NCBI GenBank assembly: GCA_034231615.1
Contig: CM067322.1
Coordinates: 103,873,587 to 103,937,586, forward strand
DNA length: 64,000 nucleotides
Direction of reading: 5' to 3'
Source of the DNA: Meghimatium bilineatum
Lineage: Eukaryota > Mollusca > Gastropoda > Stylommatophora > Philomycidae
Shown piece by piece: positions 1 through 62,420 of this stretch (position 1 is its first letter; every line of letters begins with the position of its first letter). A model generated the notes under the pieces. The model did no database searches and had not been told where the DNA came from. It worked only from the letters and a program-made list of their open reading frames with translations. The translations under genes and the position numbers were made by a program.

Positions 1-246
1 GGGTGGGGGTGGTAGTAACATGTTTCACAGCAACTTCTACGGAATGTCCCACTGGGGCCGGATGTTATTTCCTGCTACAGAAGCGACAACTCTAATTGAG
101 TCAGTGTTTTGGTGGCAATATTTAGGTTTTTGACTTATATTAATAATGTTTGCGAACGTTATTATTAATGAAGAACCTTGATACATAATGATATGTATTT
201 GTCACATATGTATATTTCTGTGGTTTCAGTGAATAAGAAAATAGTT
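1..246. other. Unassigned sequence at window edge
   Basis: I see no coding potential, RNA gene or repeat in this stretch apart from a G-rich first 15 bases. Confidence 0.4.
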
Positions 247-354
247 CCAAAAACTGGAATTTGCAGGAGAGGAAAAATAAACCCAAAAACTGGAATTTGC
301 AGGAGAGGAAAAATAAACCCAAAAACTGGAATTTGCAGGAGAGGAAAAATAAAC
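247..354. repeat. 36-bp tandem repeat, 3 copies
   Basis: Three near-identical 36-bp units begin at 247, 283 and 319, each with the core aactggaatttgcaggagag. The short open frames across it on both strands are periodic artefacts. Confidence 0.9.
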
Positions 355-870
355 ATCACTCTCATATAGATATACATATTAGAAAATAGAAATATTTATT
401 ACACACTGCAGAACAACAATAACTAAGATATCAGCATGTTACCTAAACTAATAGTAAATAACACAAACTTTATTGTGACTAAACAGCTACTTAAGTAGAC
501 TAAGACAGGTCACCTCAGTGTCCATGTGAGCAGACAGCATAGACTGCAGAACATTATCTAGTAAGGCTGCATTACACTAAACCAGTTACGGGAGGAACAC
601 TGACCCACAGAGACGGTTATCCACAGAAAGCTGTAGGCCTATGGGTGCACTGAGGAGCTTTCAGATACAGTAGGGTTCATTTAAAAAACTGGACTTGCTG
701 TGTATAAACATTAAACATCGGACGAGAAGAAGTAACTATTGTGATTTATTCATGAAAAAAGCATGCTAATAATTAATTTTGGAATATTAAAATTAACTTT
801 AATGCATAGTTTATCTTTAGTTTCATATTTATCTTATATTTATTACTTTCAGTCGCACAGTAAAATAGAG
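355..870. other. AT-rich sequence, probable 5' part of a hAT relic
   Basis: No gene is visible. It lies directly before the recognisable transposase coding at about 880, so part of it may be the 5' end of that element. I could not find a terminal inverted repeat here. Confidence 0.3.
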
Positions 871-879
871 TAGTGCAAG

Positions 880-2553
880 CAAAACAAAAGTTTGTCAGTC
901 TGCAGAGAAATACTTAAAATTTGGGTTTATACCCACTGTCCACTATCAAGGGTCACCTTTTTATCTGCTATGCCAACAATGCTTGATTAGCGATTCAATG
1001 AAGCGAGGTCATCTTGAGGTGTTTTTGAAGGCAAAACGGAATGATTATGTCAATGCAGAATTAAATTACTTTCAAACTTTTAAAGAAGAATTTGTAAAAC
1101 AAAGAGACAATCAATACAAGGTAACTGCGTGAAACGTAACAACAATTAGACTTATGTAAAACACAGGTTTATATTTTGTCTCAATGGGACACGACAGACT
1201 ATAGCTAAAACTAGTGGGTAATGATGGGCAATGATGAGCACACAAGAAATCATAAAAATTACAATACACAAATCACATTCAACATTTCAACCAAAAGGTA
1301 CTTATCAAGACACAAACAAAACATTAAAAGACGACGAATAGAAAAATTATCACAACGGAAATGATATGCCGGAAAGTCAGAAAGTACATAAAAACGTAAA
1401 TATATGTGGAAACGAAACAAACAAACAAACAGTATGTTCTCACACACACTGTCTTAGTTTACTCATCTTTTTGTTTGTTTCGTTTCCACATATATTTACG
1501 TTTTTATGTGCTTTCTGACTTTCCTGCATATCATTTCCATATTTCCGTTGGACGTTGTGATAATTTTTCTATTCGTCGTCTTTTGATGTTTTGTTTGTGT
1601 CTTGATAAAGACCTTTTGGTTGAAACGTTGAATGTGATTTGTGTATTGTAATTTTTATGATTTCTTGTGTGCTCATCATTGCCCATCATTACCCACTAGT
1701 TTTAGTTATAGTCTGTCGTGTCCCATTGAGACAAAATATAAACCTGTGTTTTACGTAAGTCTAAAACAAAGAGCAACATTAACGTTCATGTTGATTGCTC
1801 ATATTGCAACTATCAATCGTACTCTTGGTGCTAGTTATGAAATTTCTTTACTCATTTCTAAATCTGGAAAAAATCATACTATAGGAGAGAATGTAATTAA
1901 ACCATCAATATCAGTATTTTGTAAAACACTTCTGGAAAAAGATGACAAAGAGGTGAAAGTCATGCGACTCAGTAACAATACTGTTAGCAGAAGAATAAAT
2001 GAAATGAGTGAAGATATTGAATACAACTTGTTGCAGAGATGAAAACAAAAACATTCTCAGTGCAAATGGATGAATCTACTTTGAGAGACAATGAATCCGT
2101 ACCCTGATAACTTACGTAAGATACATTGATAAAAGTGATTTAGTTGAAGAAATGTTATTGTGTAAATCATTAGAGAGCAGCACTACCTGCACAGATATAT
2201 ATATATATAAAATAAGCTGTAGAAAATTACTGAGATGTCAATAAAGAACTCTCAGAAATACAAAATGATGAGTCAGTTAAAACTTGATTCATTAGAAAAG
2301 GAGCAATGGCATAGATTTGTGATGAAACAGAATTTAAATACCCAAATTCAACCAACTTTGCAAGAGAGATATTGTTACTGTTTCTATCTTCAAGTTTAGC
2401 TGAATGTGGATTTAGTGCCGTAAATGATTTGTTACTAAAGAAAAGAAATCGACTGGATATCACAGAACAGGGAGACTTGAGACTGAAGTTGACTAAGTTC
2501 GAGGCCAATGTAAAATCTCTCTGCAGCAAACATCAATCACAAGGGTCTCACTA
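880..2553 (+). mobile_element. hAT-superfamily transposase relic (ZBED5/ZMYM6-like), interrupted
   Basis: Three blocks of transposase-like protein lie in order on the plus strand. At about 919-1128 a BED-finger-like block reads KYLKFGFIP then FYLLCQQC, with SMKRGHLEVFLKAKRNDY downstream. At about 1761-2040 a central block includes TVSRRINEMSEDIE, followed in another frame near 2053 by FSVQMDEST, the usual DE(S/T) region. At 2372-2554 the C-terminal dimerisation block reads AECGFSAVNDLLLKKRNRLD and ends in a stop. Blocks of this kind are typical of domesticated and decayed hAT elements. Coding is broken by a roughly 620-bp inverted-repeat insertion (1146-1764), by stops and by a frame change near 2040. 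A hAT-like right terminus may lie at 3174-3190. The copy is not functional. Confidence 0.8.
1146..1764. mobile_element. Fold-back (long inverted repeat) element inserted in the hAT relic
   Basis: The left arm starts ttagacttatgtaaaacaca and the right arm ends with its near-complement tgtgttttacgtaagtctaa. The arms match over most of 1146-1431 against 1472-1764, leaving a loop of about 40 bases. The right arm carries about 15 extra bases near 1540. A 5-bp direct repeat aacaa flanks the element (1141-1145 and 1765-1769), which fits a target-site duplication. Each arm contains a GAAACG motif within a small hairpin (about 1279-1312 and 1598-1630). I see no transposase, so it is a non-autonomous element of unknown class. 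Confidence 0.8.
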
Positions 2554-3298
2554 AATGTAGTACACTCATCTAGAAGTAACCTCACGTTGAATGTTTAACA
2601 ATCTTTCATATACATTTTATTAACTTGAATTTTAGTTGTCTATTATACGTTTGAAAATGTACTTGCTGTTTTTTCCGTAATGCTTTCAACACGTAATTAT
2701 ACCCGGGGTTTAGACGTAATTAATTTTAGGCTAACTTTTTGGACCGCAACATGATTCAGACACAAGCTTCCTGAAGACATAGTATTAGCTATGGATAGTC
2801 ATATAAGGTATCAAAAGAAAAATAATTGAATGTGAAATTCATATACAATATAAAAATATAAGAATTGTAAGAACAATAATACTTGTCATTTATGAACCAA
2901 ACAAGGCCAATTTGGAGGGTATATATGGAGTCCCATTATAACGGGCTTACGTCCTTAAAGGGTGCCTGCTCTGTCCCGTTATAATGGGCTTACGTATGAA
3001 TTGAATTTCCTAGTGATATCTTCCTAAAACTAAGTCTTGTATCCTGAACAAGTTGTAATTAGGCTATTGTTATGGAATAATTCCACATTTATATATAAAA
3101 AATACATTTATATGCCACATGGGGGGGGGGATATCAGACTTTTGGAAAGGCTTTGGTGGGGCATGGTACAAAAAAAGGTTGGGAAACACTGGTATATGTG
3201 GAATGCGTTAAAGCTACCTGGTAATCAACCGTGTGTATTACGTAAGTACAGTAGCCGTGAAGAATGAAGTGCACCACACTTGTGGGTGACTGCTCAAC
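2554..3298. other. Non-coding sequence with possible hAT right terminus
   Basis: No gene is visible. A short direct duplication of cccattataacgggcttacg occurs at about 2932-2951 and again, slightly changed, at about 2977-2995. At 3174-3190 the sequence ggttgggaaacactgg resembles the right terminal inverted repeat of a hAT element and may be the 3' end of the relic upstream. The G run at 3121-3130 is slippage-prone. Confidence 0.35.
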
Positions 3299-3710
3299 TT
3301 AAACCCATAATCCTTCAGGGTGGTAGGGATACCACATTCAGCACACTGAGTCCTCCAGCAAATTCTATCCTCAGCGATGCAGATCAGTGTGGAAATATCT
3401 TTTTCCTGCCCATTTCTTGATGTTGTCTGTCCATGCCTTTATTTGCCCTCCTCTGCTTCTTCCCTCTTCGACAGTTCCCTGCAGTATTGTTTTTGACAAG
3501 GAATCATGTCTGTATACACGTCCAAATCCTGCTAGTTTTTGTTTCACTTTTGAAAACAATGGTTCTTGTAGATCTGCATAAATCTCTATTTGATTTCTTA
3601 CGTACACATTTTTGTCTTATAGGACATTCGAAGAATTCGTCTGTAGCATTTGTCTTATAGGACATTCGAAGAATTCGTCTGTAGCATTTGTACTCGAAAG
3701 CTTGTAATCA
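3299..3710 (-). mobile_element. RTE-like LINE 3' end (family A), truncated
   Basis: Read on the minus strand, this is the C-terminal tail and 3' end of the same element found at 13.37-15.8 kb. It has YVRNQIEIYADLQEPLFSKV, then a frame change, then TILQGTVEEGRSRGGQIKAW. It starts on the plus strand with aaacccataatccttcaggg, the shared 3' terminus. An internal 38-bp segment is tandemly duplicated (3611-3648 and 3649-3686). It is 5' truncated and frameshifted, so dead. Confidence 0.85.
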
Positions 3711-3847
3711 TCCAATATTAGTTCTGTGTGTTGTAGGACATGAAGTGAATCAAACGTGTGGGTGACTGCTCAACTTAGACAGGTAAAGTATATCCAATAT
3801 TAGTTCTGTGTGTTGCAGGACATGAAAGGGGAGTAAAGAGTAATGAT

Positions 3848-3965
3848 CATTACCTGCAGGTATGTCTAAGTAAGATTGTTACCTGCCAGGTATGTCTAAG
3901 TAAGACTGTTACCTGCCAGGTATGTCTAAGTAAGATTGTTACCTGCCAGGTATGTCTAAGTAAGA
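3848..3965. repeat. 30-bp tandem repeat, about 4 copies
   Basis: Units recur every 30 bases with the core acctgccaggtatgtctaag. Each contains CAG|GTATGT in the plus direction, a donor-like string, and a near-palindrome tacctgccaggta. I see no exon here. Confidence 0.85.
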
Positions 3966-4445
3966 GGTTTTGGAGGGAGAGTTAGCTGTCCCATCCCAGA
4001 GAGGGTCAAAGTGACCTATAGTTTTACTGAAGTCTGATGTGTCAGGACAAAGGGTGCAGATACTACAGCTAATCTGTAAACCAAGGCACAATGTCATCTC
4101 TTTTCTGGACCACAATCTGCAGGAGTTTGAGAATTAATGAAAAAGTCACAATAAATGTCTGATAGTCATTGTCATATACATCCACAACATTGAAAGTAAG
4201 GGCATCCTACTAGAGAAGAGGTTAACCTTTCTTCCACAAGTTAAGGCATCCTGCAGGAGGAGAGGTCCACCTCAAGTTGGTATAAACTGAATCAATGCAG
4301 ATGTTCCATGAGCACCCTCTCTATCTCCAGACATGGATTCTATCAGTAACTGTTTTCTCTACCAGATCTTTGTCTTACATCTGTAACAAAGTAGGTCATT
4401 AACTCTCATTTCCTCCTCCGTGCCTCTAAGATATGATACTTCTCT
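3966..4445. other. Unassigned flank with a degenerate copy of a dispersed repeat
   Basis: Bases about 4050-4140 resemble, in minus orientation, the dispersed 180-bp repeat seen at 9360-9545 (aaaccaaggcacaatg and aatctgcaggagtttgaga). The rest shows no gene or recognisable element. Confidence 0.35.
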
Positions 4446-5928
4446 GCAATGCAAGCAGCTGTGCTAGCTTTGCTACATGACACTCAGCGATTCAAGCACC
4501 TGTGCTAGCGTTGTTACGTCACACTCAGCGATTCAAGCACCTGTGCTAGCGTTGCAACGTCACACTCAGCGATTCAAGCACCTGTGCTAGCGTTGTTACG
4601 TCACACTCAGCGATTCAAGCACCTGTGCTAGCATTGTTACGTCACACTCAGCGATTCAAGCACCTGTGCTAGCGTTGCAACATCACACTCAGCGATTCAA
4701 GCACCTGTGCTAGCGTTGTTACGTTACACTCAGCGATTCAAGCACCTGTGCTAGCGTTGTTACGTTACACTCAGCGATTCAAGCACCTGTGCTAGCGTTG
4801 TTACGTCACACTCAGCGATTCAAGCACCTGTGCTAGCATTGTTACGTCACACTCAGCGATTCAAGCACCTGTGCTAGCGTTGCAACATCACACTCAGCGA
4901 TTCAAGCACCTGTGCTAGCGTTGTTACGTTACACTCAGCGATTCAAGCACCTGTGCTAGCGTTGTTACGTCACACTCAGCGATTCAAGCACCTGTGCTAG
5001 CGTTGCAACGTCACACTCAGCGATTCAAGCACCTGTGCTAGCGTTGCAACATCACACTCAGCGATTCAAGCACCTGTGCTAGCGTTGTTACGTTACACTC
5101 AGCGATTCAAGCACCTGTGCTAGCGTTGTTACGTTACACTCAGCGATTCAAGCACCTGTGCTAGCGTTGCAACATCACACTCAGCGATTCAAGCACCTGT
5201 GCTAGCGTTGTTACGTTACACTCAGCGATTCAAGCACCTGTGCTAGCGTTGTTACGTTACACTCAGCGATTCAAGCACCTGTGCTAGCGTTGTTACGTCA
5301 CACTCAGCGATTCAAGCACCTGTGCTAGCATTGTTACGTTACACTCAGCGATTCAAGCACCTGTGCTAGCGTTGCAACATCACACTCAGCGATTCAAGCA
5401 CCTGTGCTAGCGTTGTTACGTTACACTCAGCGATTCAAGCACCTGTGCTAGCGTTGTTACGTTACACTCAGCGATTCAAGCACCTGTGCTAGCGTTGTTA
5501 CGTCACACTCAGCGATTCAAGCACCTGTGCTAGCATTGTTACGTCACACTCAGCGATTCAAGCACCTGTGCTAGCGTTGCAACATCACACTCAGCGATTC
5601 AAGCACCTGTGCTAGCGTTGTTAATTTACACTCAGCGATTCAAGCACCTGTGCTAGCGTTGTTACGTCACACTCAGCGATTCAAGCACCTGTGCTAGCGT
5701 TGTTACGTCACACTCAGCGATTCAAGCACCTGTGCTAGCGTTGCAACATCACACTCAGCGATTCAAGCACCTGTGCTAGCGTTGTTACGTTACACTCAGC
5801 GATTCAAGCACCTGTGCTAGCGTTGTTACGTTACACTCAGCGGTAAAAGCACCAGTGCTAGCATTGCTGCGTAACACTCTGCGATTCAAGCACCTGTGCT
5901 AGCATTGTGGTGTCACACTAGGTGATTC
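4446..5928. repeat. 41-bp satellite, about 36 copies, with higher-order structure
   Basis: The unit core is gcgattcaagcacctgtgct followed by agc(g/a)ttg and a variable octamer. Copies differ mainly at that octamer (gttacgtcac, gttacgttac, gcaacatcac, gcaacgtcac). Runs of the variants recur in a five-unit order, giving a higher-order period near 205 bp. The edges are degenerate (4446-4490 and 5840-5928). The first and last copies carry extra changes, as usual for an array that is homogenised internally. Confidence 0.95.
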
Positions 5929-6110
5929 TGAGTGACAGACTCCCAGGATGCACCATCGGTGTTGAAACTCTTTAGAGACACTTTGAAAGTCCTTGAAGCA
6001 TTTCTTCTATCCAGTATTTCTTTCCCTCGAGGAGCTGACTGTGGGATATGTTTGTCAGGCATGTGCACATGTCCGGCCCATCTCAGTTGGACCTTCTTCA
6101 GCATTGTATG
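5913..6110 (-). mobile_element. LINE ORF2 C-terminal tail fragment (RWAGH type)
   Basis: Minus-strand translation gives LKKVQLRWAGHVHMPDKHIP and later FKVSLKSFNTDGASWESV. This is the familiar tail of animal non-LTR reverse transcriptase ORFs that follows the thumb. Only about 60 residues remain. It abuts the 41-bp satellite. Confidence 0.8.
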
Positions 6111-7005
6111 AATGCTTGTGTCCAGAGCCTACTACAATGATTATTCATATGAATTTATCTCCTGGACTCAGCCAAATACAACAACAACAAGAAACGACTG
6201 GCATAGTGTGAGTGTTATTGAGGAAAAATGCATCATTTTATCACAGATGTAGCAATGTAAATAACATTTATAAATCATATATTTGTCAACAAGAACATAC
6301 AGTTCAAACATCAAATACAGTTTTTCAAATAACAAATCACCTGTCAACTTTTATTATAACTCTTTACCATTCAAGTCAAGATTGTAATACTCACACGGCT
6401 ATAGCGGAATGTTAAAGTGAAGATTGTAATACTCACACAACTATAGCAGAATGTTAGAATGAAGATTGTGAGTGATACTCTCACGGCTATAGTGTCATAG
6501 GTTTGTGGAATGTCAGAGACATGCAGTACTAGGTATTGAATTTGCAAGTTTGAAAGATTTCTTTCTCACAAAATATTTTTATCCCAAACTAGATGAGCCG
6601 TTGATCAGATTGTGTGGGTGGGTATATATATTATAGGACTATTAACCGTATGTCAGAAATGATATGTAATTTAACAAATATATATGGAATAAACACTTAA
6701 CAAATCTGCAGATAACATCTCATATAACATAACATCCTGTACATAACATCTGAAATAACATATATACATGGACGGTTCTCACTGATTTTGAATAAAGTTA
6801 ACATTTGAATCAAGTTAACATTTGAATCAAGTTAACATTTGAAGTTGCTTATATTTTTTTTCTACTGTTTGTCAAAAGCAAAAATCACAAGTCACTGAAT
6901 TTGGTTGTTAGAAAACACTGGATTTCACAGTTAGTAGAAGGATCATCTTCACTGCACATCCAGCCATTGGTATATACGTGCTGGGATGTTCTCAGGACAA
7001 TGCCT
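6111..7005. other. Non-coding AT-rich sequence with small tandem duplications
   Basis: A 42-bp repeat with core agattgtaatactcacac occurs about three times at 6379-6492. A 17-18-bp unit taacatttgaatcaagt is repeated three times near 6800-6845. No gene is recognised. Confidence 0.5.
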
Positions 7006-7622
7006 CTCAGCATTTAGCCATTGATGTACTCAGCATGAAGCATTGATGTATTTGGCATGTAGCCATTGATGTACTCAGCATGAAGCCATTGATGTACTCG
7101 GCATGAAGCCATTGATGTACTCAGCAAGTAGCCATTGATGTACTCAGCATGTAGCCATTGATGTACTCGGCATGAAGCCATTGATGTACTCAGCATGTAG
7201 CCATTGACACACTCAGCATGTAGCCATTGACACACTCAGCATGTATCCATTTGTGTACTCAGCATGTAGTCATTGATGTACTCAGCAAGTAGCCATTGAT
7301 GCACTCAGCATGTAGTCATTGATGTACTCAGCAAGTAGCCATTGATGCACTCAGCATGTAGCCATTGATGCACTCAGCATGTAGCCATTGATGCACTCAG
7401 CATGTAGTCATTGATGTACTCAGCAAGTAGCCATTGATGCACTCAGCATGTAGCTATTGATGTACTCAGCATGTAGTCATTGATGTACTCAGCAAGTAGC
7501 CATTGATGCACTCAGCATGTATCCATTGATGCACTCAGCATGTAGCTATTGATGTACTCAGCATGTAGCCATTGATGTACTCAGCATGTAGTCATTGATG
7601 TACTCAGCATGTAGCAATTGAA
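7006..7622. repeat. 23-bp tandem repeat, about 26 copies
   Basis: The unit core is tagccattgatgtactcagc plus atg. Single-base variants such as gtcattg, gcactc and cagcaag recur in patterned order, suggesting local block duplications. Because 23 is not a multiple of 3, the reading frame cycles through the repeats. Confidence 0.95.
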
Positions 7623-8035
7623 TACACCTATTTTATGCAGGTTTACATGTTTCATCTAGTTACCTGCATAACCTTCTTGTTTAGCCACACACCTCTTTAC
7701 ATGATCTTCCTGTAGTCTGTTCAAGGCCGCAGATTCACAAGCATTTTCTACATCTGTCACTTGTCCTATCGCCTGAAGAGCACTCAGAACTTCAGCTCGG
7801 CCCATGCTGGTCCAATCCCCATATCAGCAAGTCTATATAAGCATTCATTTCCTGAGACACGGACATGTTGAAGCACAAATATCAAGTTGATGCCTGTCAG
7901 ATTAGACCGTTTCACAGACTCCAACTTCTGCCTGCATTATAGGCCTATCAAATCTATAAATAACTGAATATGTGAAATGTAACCACTCATTATTTTTAAA
8001 ATATCAAATCTACAAATGACAGAATATAAGAAGGA
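7623..8035. other. Unassigned 3' flank of PCNX4
   Basis: I see no coding sequence or repeat. The polyadenylation site of the minus-strand PCNX4 transcript should lie somewhere in or near this region. I found no clear AATAAA on the minus strand (TTTATT on plus) between 7623 and 8676. Confidence 0.35.
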
Positions 8036-8039
8036 TATA

Positions 8040-8590
8040 TATAGTGGGTATAGATATTGGTGATATAGAAGTAAGCCAAGCATACCAAGCCCTAGGGCAA
8101 ATGACACCAATCTTCAGAAACAAAAATCTAGATTTAAACATCAAAATAACACTATTCCAAACGGTTATTATGCCAATGCTGTGATACCAATGCCGAACAT
8201 GGACAATGACAGCACAAGACAAATGTAAACTTGTAACAGCTGAAATGGCATGCAAACACGGAATCCTAGAAATATCGCTAAGAGACAGAGTAAGGAATGA
8301 GGACATTAGACAAAAAAACCGGCTCCACCCCCAATCTTGGAATATATTAAGAGACAACAGACAAAATGGTTTGCACACATCAGTAGACTATTATCAGACA
8401 GCATGTCACAGTAAGCTATGCTACACAGATACAGTGAAGGCAGACCTAAAGGACAACCATGAAAACGTTGGACCACCGAAATAAAAAAGGCAGCAAATTC
8501 CACAATATACTCAGCACACACGAGGGCCATCTCCGGAGACCTCTTCTACTCCTGATGCTGAAAGGCAACAAAGGGTTTAGTGAATAGTTA
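8040..8590 (+). mobile_element. RTE-like LINE fragment (family B), copy 1
   Basis: The plus-strand translation reads ALGQMTPIFRNKN, then a stop, TAQDKCKLVTAEMACKHGIL, then RVRNEDIRQKN, and in a shifted frame the tail. The same order occurs at 50.56-51.15 kb. This is the RT thumb and C-terminal tail of a non-LTR element, with at least one stop and one frameshift. It lies between duplicated copies of the PCNX4 stop-codon region (see 8594-8635). Confidence 0.8.
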
Positions 8591-8593
8591 GAT

Positions 8594-8635
8594 AGATATT
8601 GGTGGCGAGAAATAGATTGGATAACTATCCAATTT
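8594..8635 (-). repeat. Duplicated end of PCNX4 last exon
   Basis: Bases 8594-8630 repeat 8692-8728, the end of the PCNX4 coding sequence, 98 bp away with one mismatch in the core. On the minus strand the copy still reads YPIYFSPPISI and then stops, against [14 protein letters not shown] in the real exon. A shorter third match (tagatattggtg) is at 8051-8062, on the far side of the LINE fragment. Confidence 0.8.
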
Positions 8636-8676
8636 TGGAGATCTTATATTGGATAATGGTGGTACTGTGATGTCTC

Positions 8677-60280
<51,604 letters not shown>

Positions 60281-60420
60281 GATAACACTAATGATAACAC
60301 CAATGATAACACTAATGCTAACACCAATGATAACACTAATGCTAACACCAATGATAACACTTATAATAATGTAGTCAAGGAAGATATGACTGGATAATGA
60401 ATGATAACACCAATGAACAC
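60281..60420. repeat. 12-24-bp imperfect tandem repeat
   Basis: Alternating gataacactaat and gctaacaccaat words repeat about 9 times, with a 35-40-bp duplication of atgactggataatgaatgat. Confidence 0.85.
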
Positions 60421-60900
60421 TAATGTCCGGACTAACGGATCATGTATTAGTAGTTGGAGGTTGTCTGTTGACCATTGTTCCTTATAGAGGAGCTAGTGTA
60501 CAGTGAGAGTAATACCCACAAAGGGCATGCGATGTGCGGCTGGCTCATCCTTCTTATATCATCTTCGGTTTATGCCACCTGTCACATTTCCCAACACACA
60601 ATCTAAAAAGGTACTTAGCGCTGTAGTTGTGTCCTTGGTCCATCTTCCGTTATATCTCACCAGGACTTCTGCCACACTGACCACAACGTGTAGGTCCCAT
60701 GACACTTACGAGCCACCTACGACGAACTAACACCCTTATGCCATACAATACATTTCACAAGTCTTGGTTTGTATTCTGGGTCTGCATCCTTCTGCCATGG
60801 CCTCCGTTACTTGTCCCCTAATTCTCCACCTACAGTGGTACCCTTTTCTTCGGCACCATCTTCCCACATCTCTCTTCTTCTTCTTTCGTTCACTTGAAAC
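60421..60900. other. 5' flank, unassigned
   Basis: No repeat or confident coding sequence. Its composition matches the LINE tail that follows at 60903, so it may be the 3' UTR of that element. Confidence 0.35.
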
Positions 60901-60902
60901 AT

Positions 60903-61258
60903 GTCTATATCTGTAATACTGTCTCCTTAATAAAACTCACTGTCTTTTGTAGTTCATACAGTGTCCCATAGAGTTTTGATTCCAGTGTTGTTTCCTCTGG
61001 CCAATATGTCTGCCTCAGCGTTTCATGCTCAGAACACTCTTGAAGTATATGTTTGGCACTCTGTGCTGCCTGTCCACATGTACACATGGCTGTGTTGCCA
61101 ATCTTGAACTTTGTATACATGTGACTGCGGAGTCGGTTGTGTCCTGTTCTGAGACGTAGAATTATAACTTGTTCTGGTCTGTTCATAATATGATAGTCAT
61201 CATGTGTTGGTGTTTGTGGCTTTCTTATTGACTTGATCATCTGTTTTTTCTCCACATC
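60903..61258 (-). mobile_element. RNase H-type LINE C-terminal fragment, minus strand
   Basis: On the minus strand an open 116-codon stretch reads VIILRLRTGHNRLRSHMYTK, IGNTAMCTCGQAAQSAKHIL and QECSEHETLRQTYWPEETTL. This RTGHNRL...C.CG...EHIL..C block follows RNase H in many animal LINEs and holds a CxC...H...C zinc-binding-like pattern. The rest of the element is missing or unrecognisable. Confidence 0.87.
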
Positions 61259-61848
61259 TCTCTAAATCAGCCTCTTTTTTATACCTTCCTATGACTGCTT
61301 TTCTGTGATGGCTCCCCCCCCTCTTCTAATTGTGTCCTCTCTGCGCCACTTGAGCCTCCTCCCACCTCCGTTTTCCTTCCATTTGTGACATATCTCTGTT
61401 TTAGTTTGGGGCCTATGTCGATCTACTACTTTCAATTTTCTTCTTTCTTGCCTAATTCTTTCCTTCTTTGTTCTCCTTCTCTCAACCCCCTTTCTCTCTT
61501 TCTATCTGTTATTATACGCTACCGTGTTCGAATCATGATTTCTGATACCTGCCCTTTTCAGCTACTGCCATCCTGCTTTACACTAGGTTCTTATTTTTCT
61601 AACTTCCTGTTTCGTACCTTGTCTCATTTTCTTTTATCCGATGCTCACCAGCTCAATTTTACTGCATCAAATTGTGCCAGAATGGTCTTGCTTACTTTTG
61701 TCTACCCCATGTGTTCTTGAACGTGTGGCCACTGTTTGCTATTTAACTTGGCATCTCTAGTTCATATTCTTTTCTCACTGCGAACCAACAAGTATAGCTA
61801 AGTATAGTTTTATTTTAAAATGCATTATATGTTATCTGTTTCCACGTT
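61259..61848. other. Pyrimidine-rich 5' flank
   Basis: The plus strand is T/C-rich. It may be the purine-rich 5' part of the minus-strand LINE, but I see no motif to prove it. Confidence 0.35.
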
Positions 61849-62262
61849 ATGCTCTTTTCCCTCCTTACTTACCACTTCTGTCTTCCCCTCACACCTTTTT
61901 TCCCTCCTTACTTACCACTTTCGTCTTCCCCTCACACCTTCTTTTCCCTCCTTACTTACCACTTTCGTCTTCCCCTCACACCTTCTTTTCCCTCCTTACT
62001 TACCACTTTCGTCTTCCCCTCACACCTTATTTTCCCTCCTTACTTACCACTTTCATCTTCCCCTCAGACCTTCTTTTCCCTCCTTACTTAGCACTTTCGT
62101 CTTCCCCTCAGACCTTCTTTTCCCTCCTTACTTAGCACTTTCGTCTTCCCCTCACACCTTTTTTTCCCTTCTTTACTTACCACTTTCGTCTTCCCCTCAC
62201 ACCTTCTTTTCCCTCCTTACTTACCACTTTTGTCTTCCCCTCACACCTTCTTTTCCCTTTGT
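61849..62262. repeat. 42-44-bp tandem repeat, about 9-10 copies, GTAAGT on minus strand
   Basis: The core tccctccttacttaccactt plus tcgtcttcccctcaca repeats. On the minus strand most units contain aaagtg|gtaagtaagg, a full donor consensus. Two units have ttacttagc, which changes it. It lies about 1.75 kb upstream of PCNX4 exon 1. Confidence 0.93.
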
Positions 62263-62373
62263 CATGCTATAAGTCTTTGCTTCCTCCATCTCCCCCTGGC
62301 TACTGTTTTTTTTCTTTCTTATCACTATAATGTTGTTTTTATGTTAAATTTGTTGACTGAGGTTTTTTGTTTG

Positions 62374-62420
62374 TCCTGATGAAGGCTTTTTAGTCAAAAC
62401 ATTATCTGTCACTGTGTCTC
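62374..62420 (+). other. GAAAC-hairpin motif, closest to a hammerhead core
   Basis: It reads cctgatgaaggctttttagt then caaaacattatctgtc. CTGATGA is exact. The position expected to be GAAA reads CAAAAC, so it would not be active if it is a hammerhead descendant. Confidence 0.4.

Noticed and set aside
4446-5928. CRISPR array
   Set aside because: The units are contiguous 41-bp repeats without unique spacers, and the DNA is clearly animal nuclear. The same applies to all other arrays in the window.
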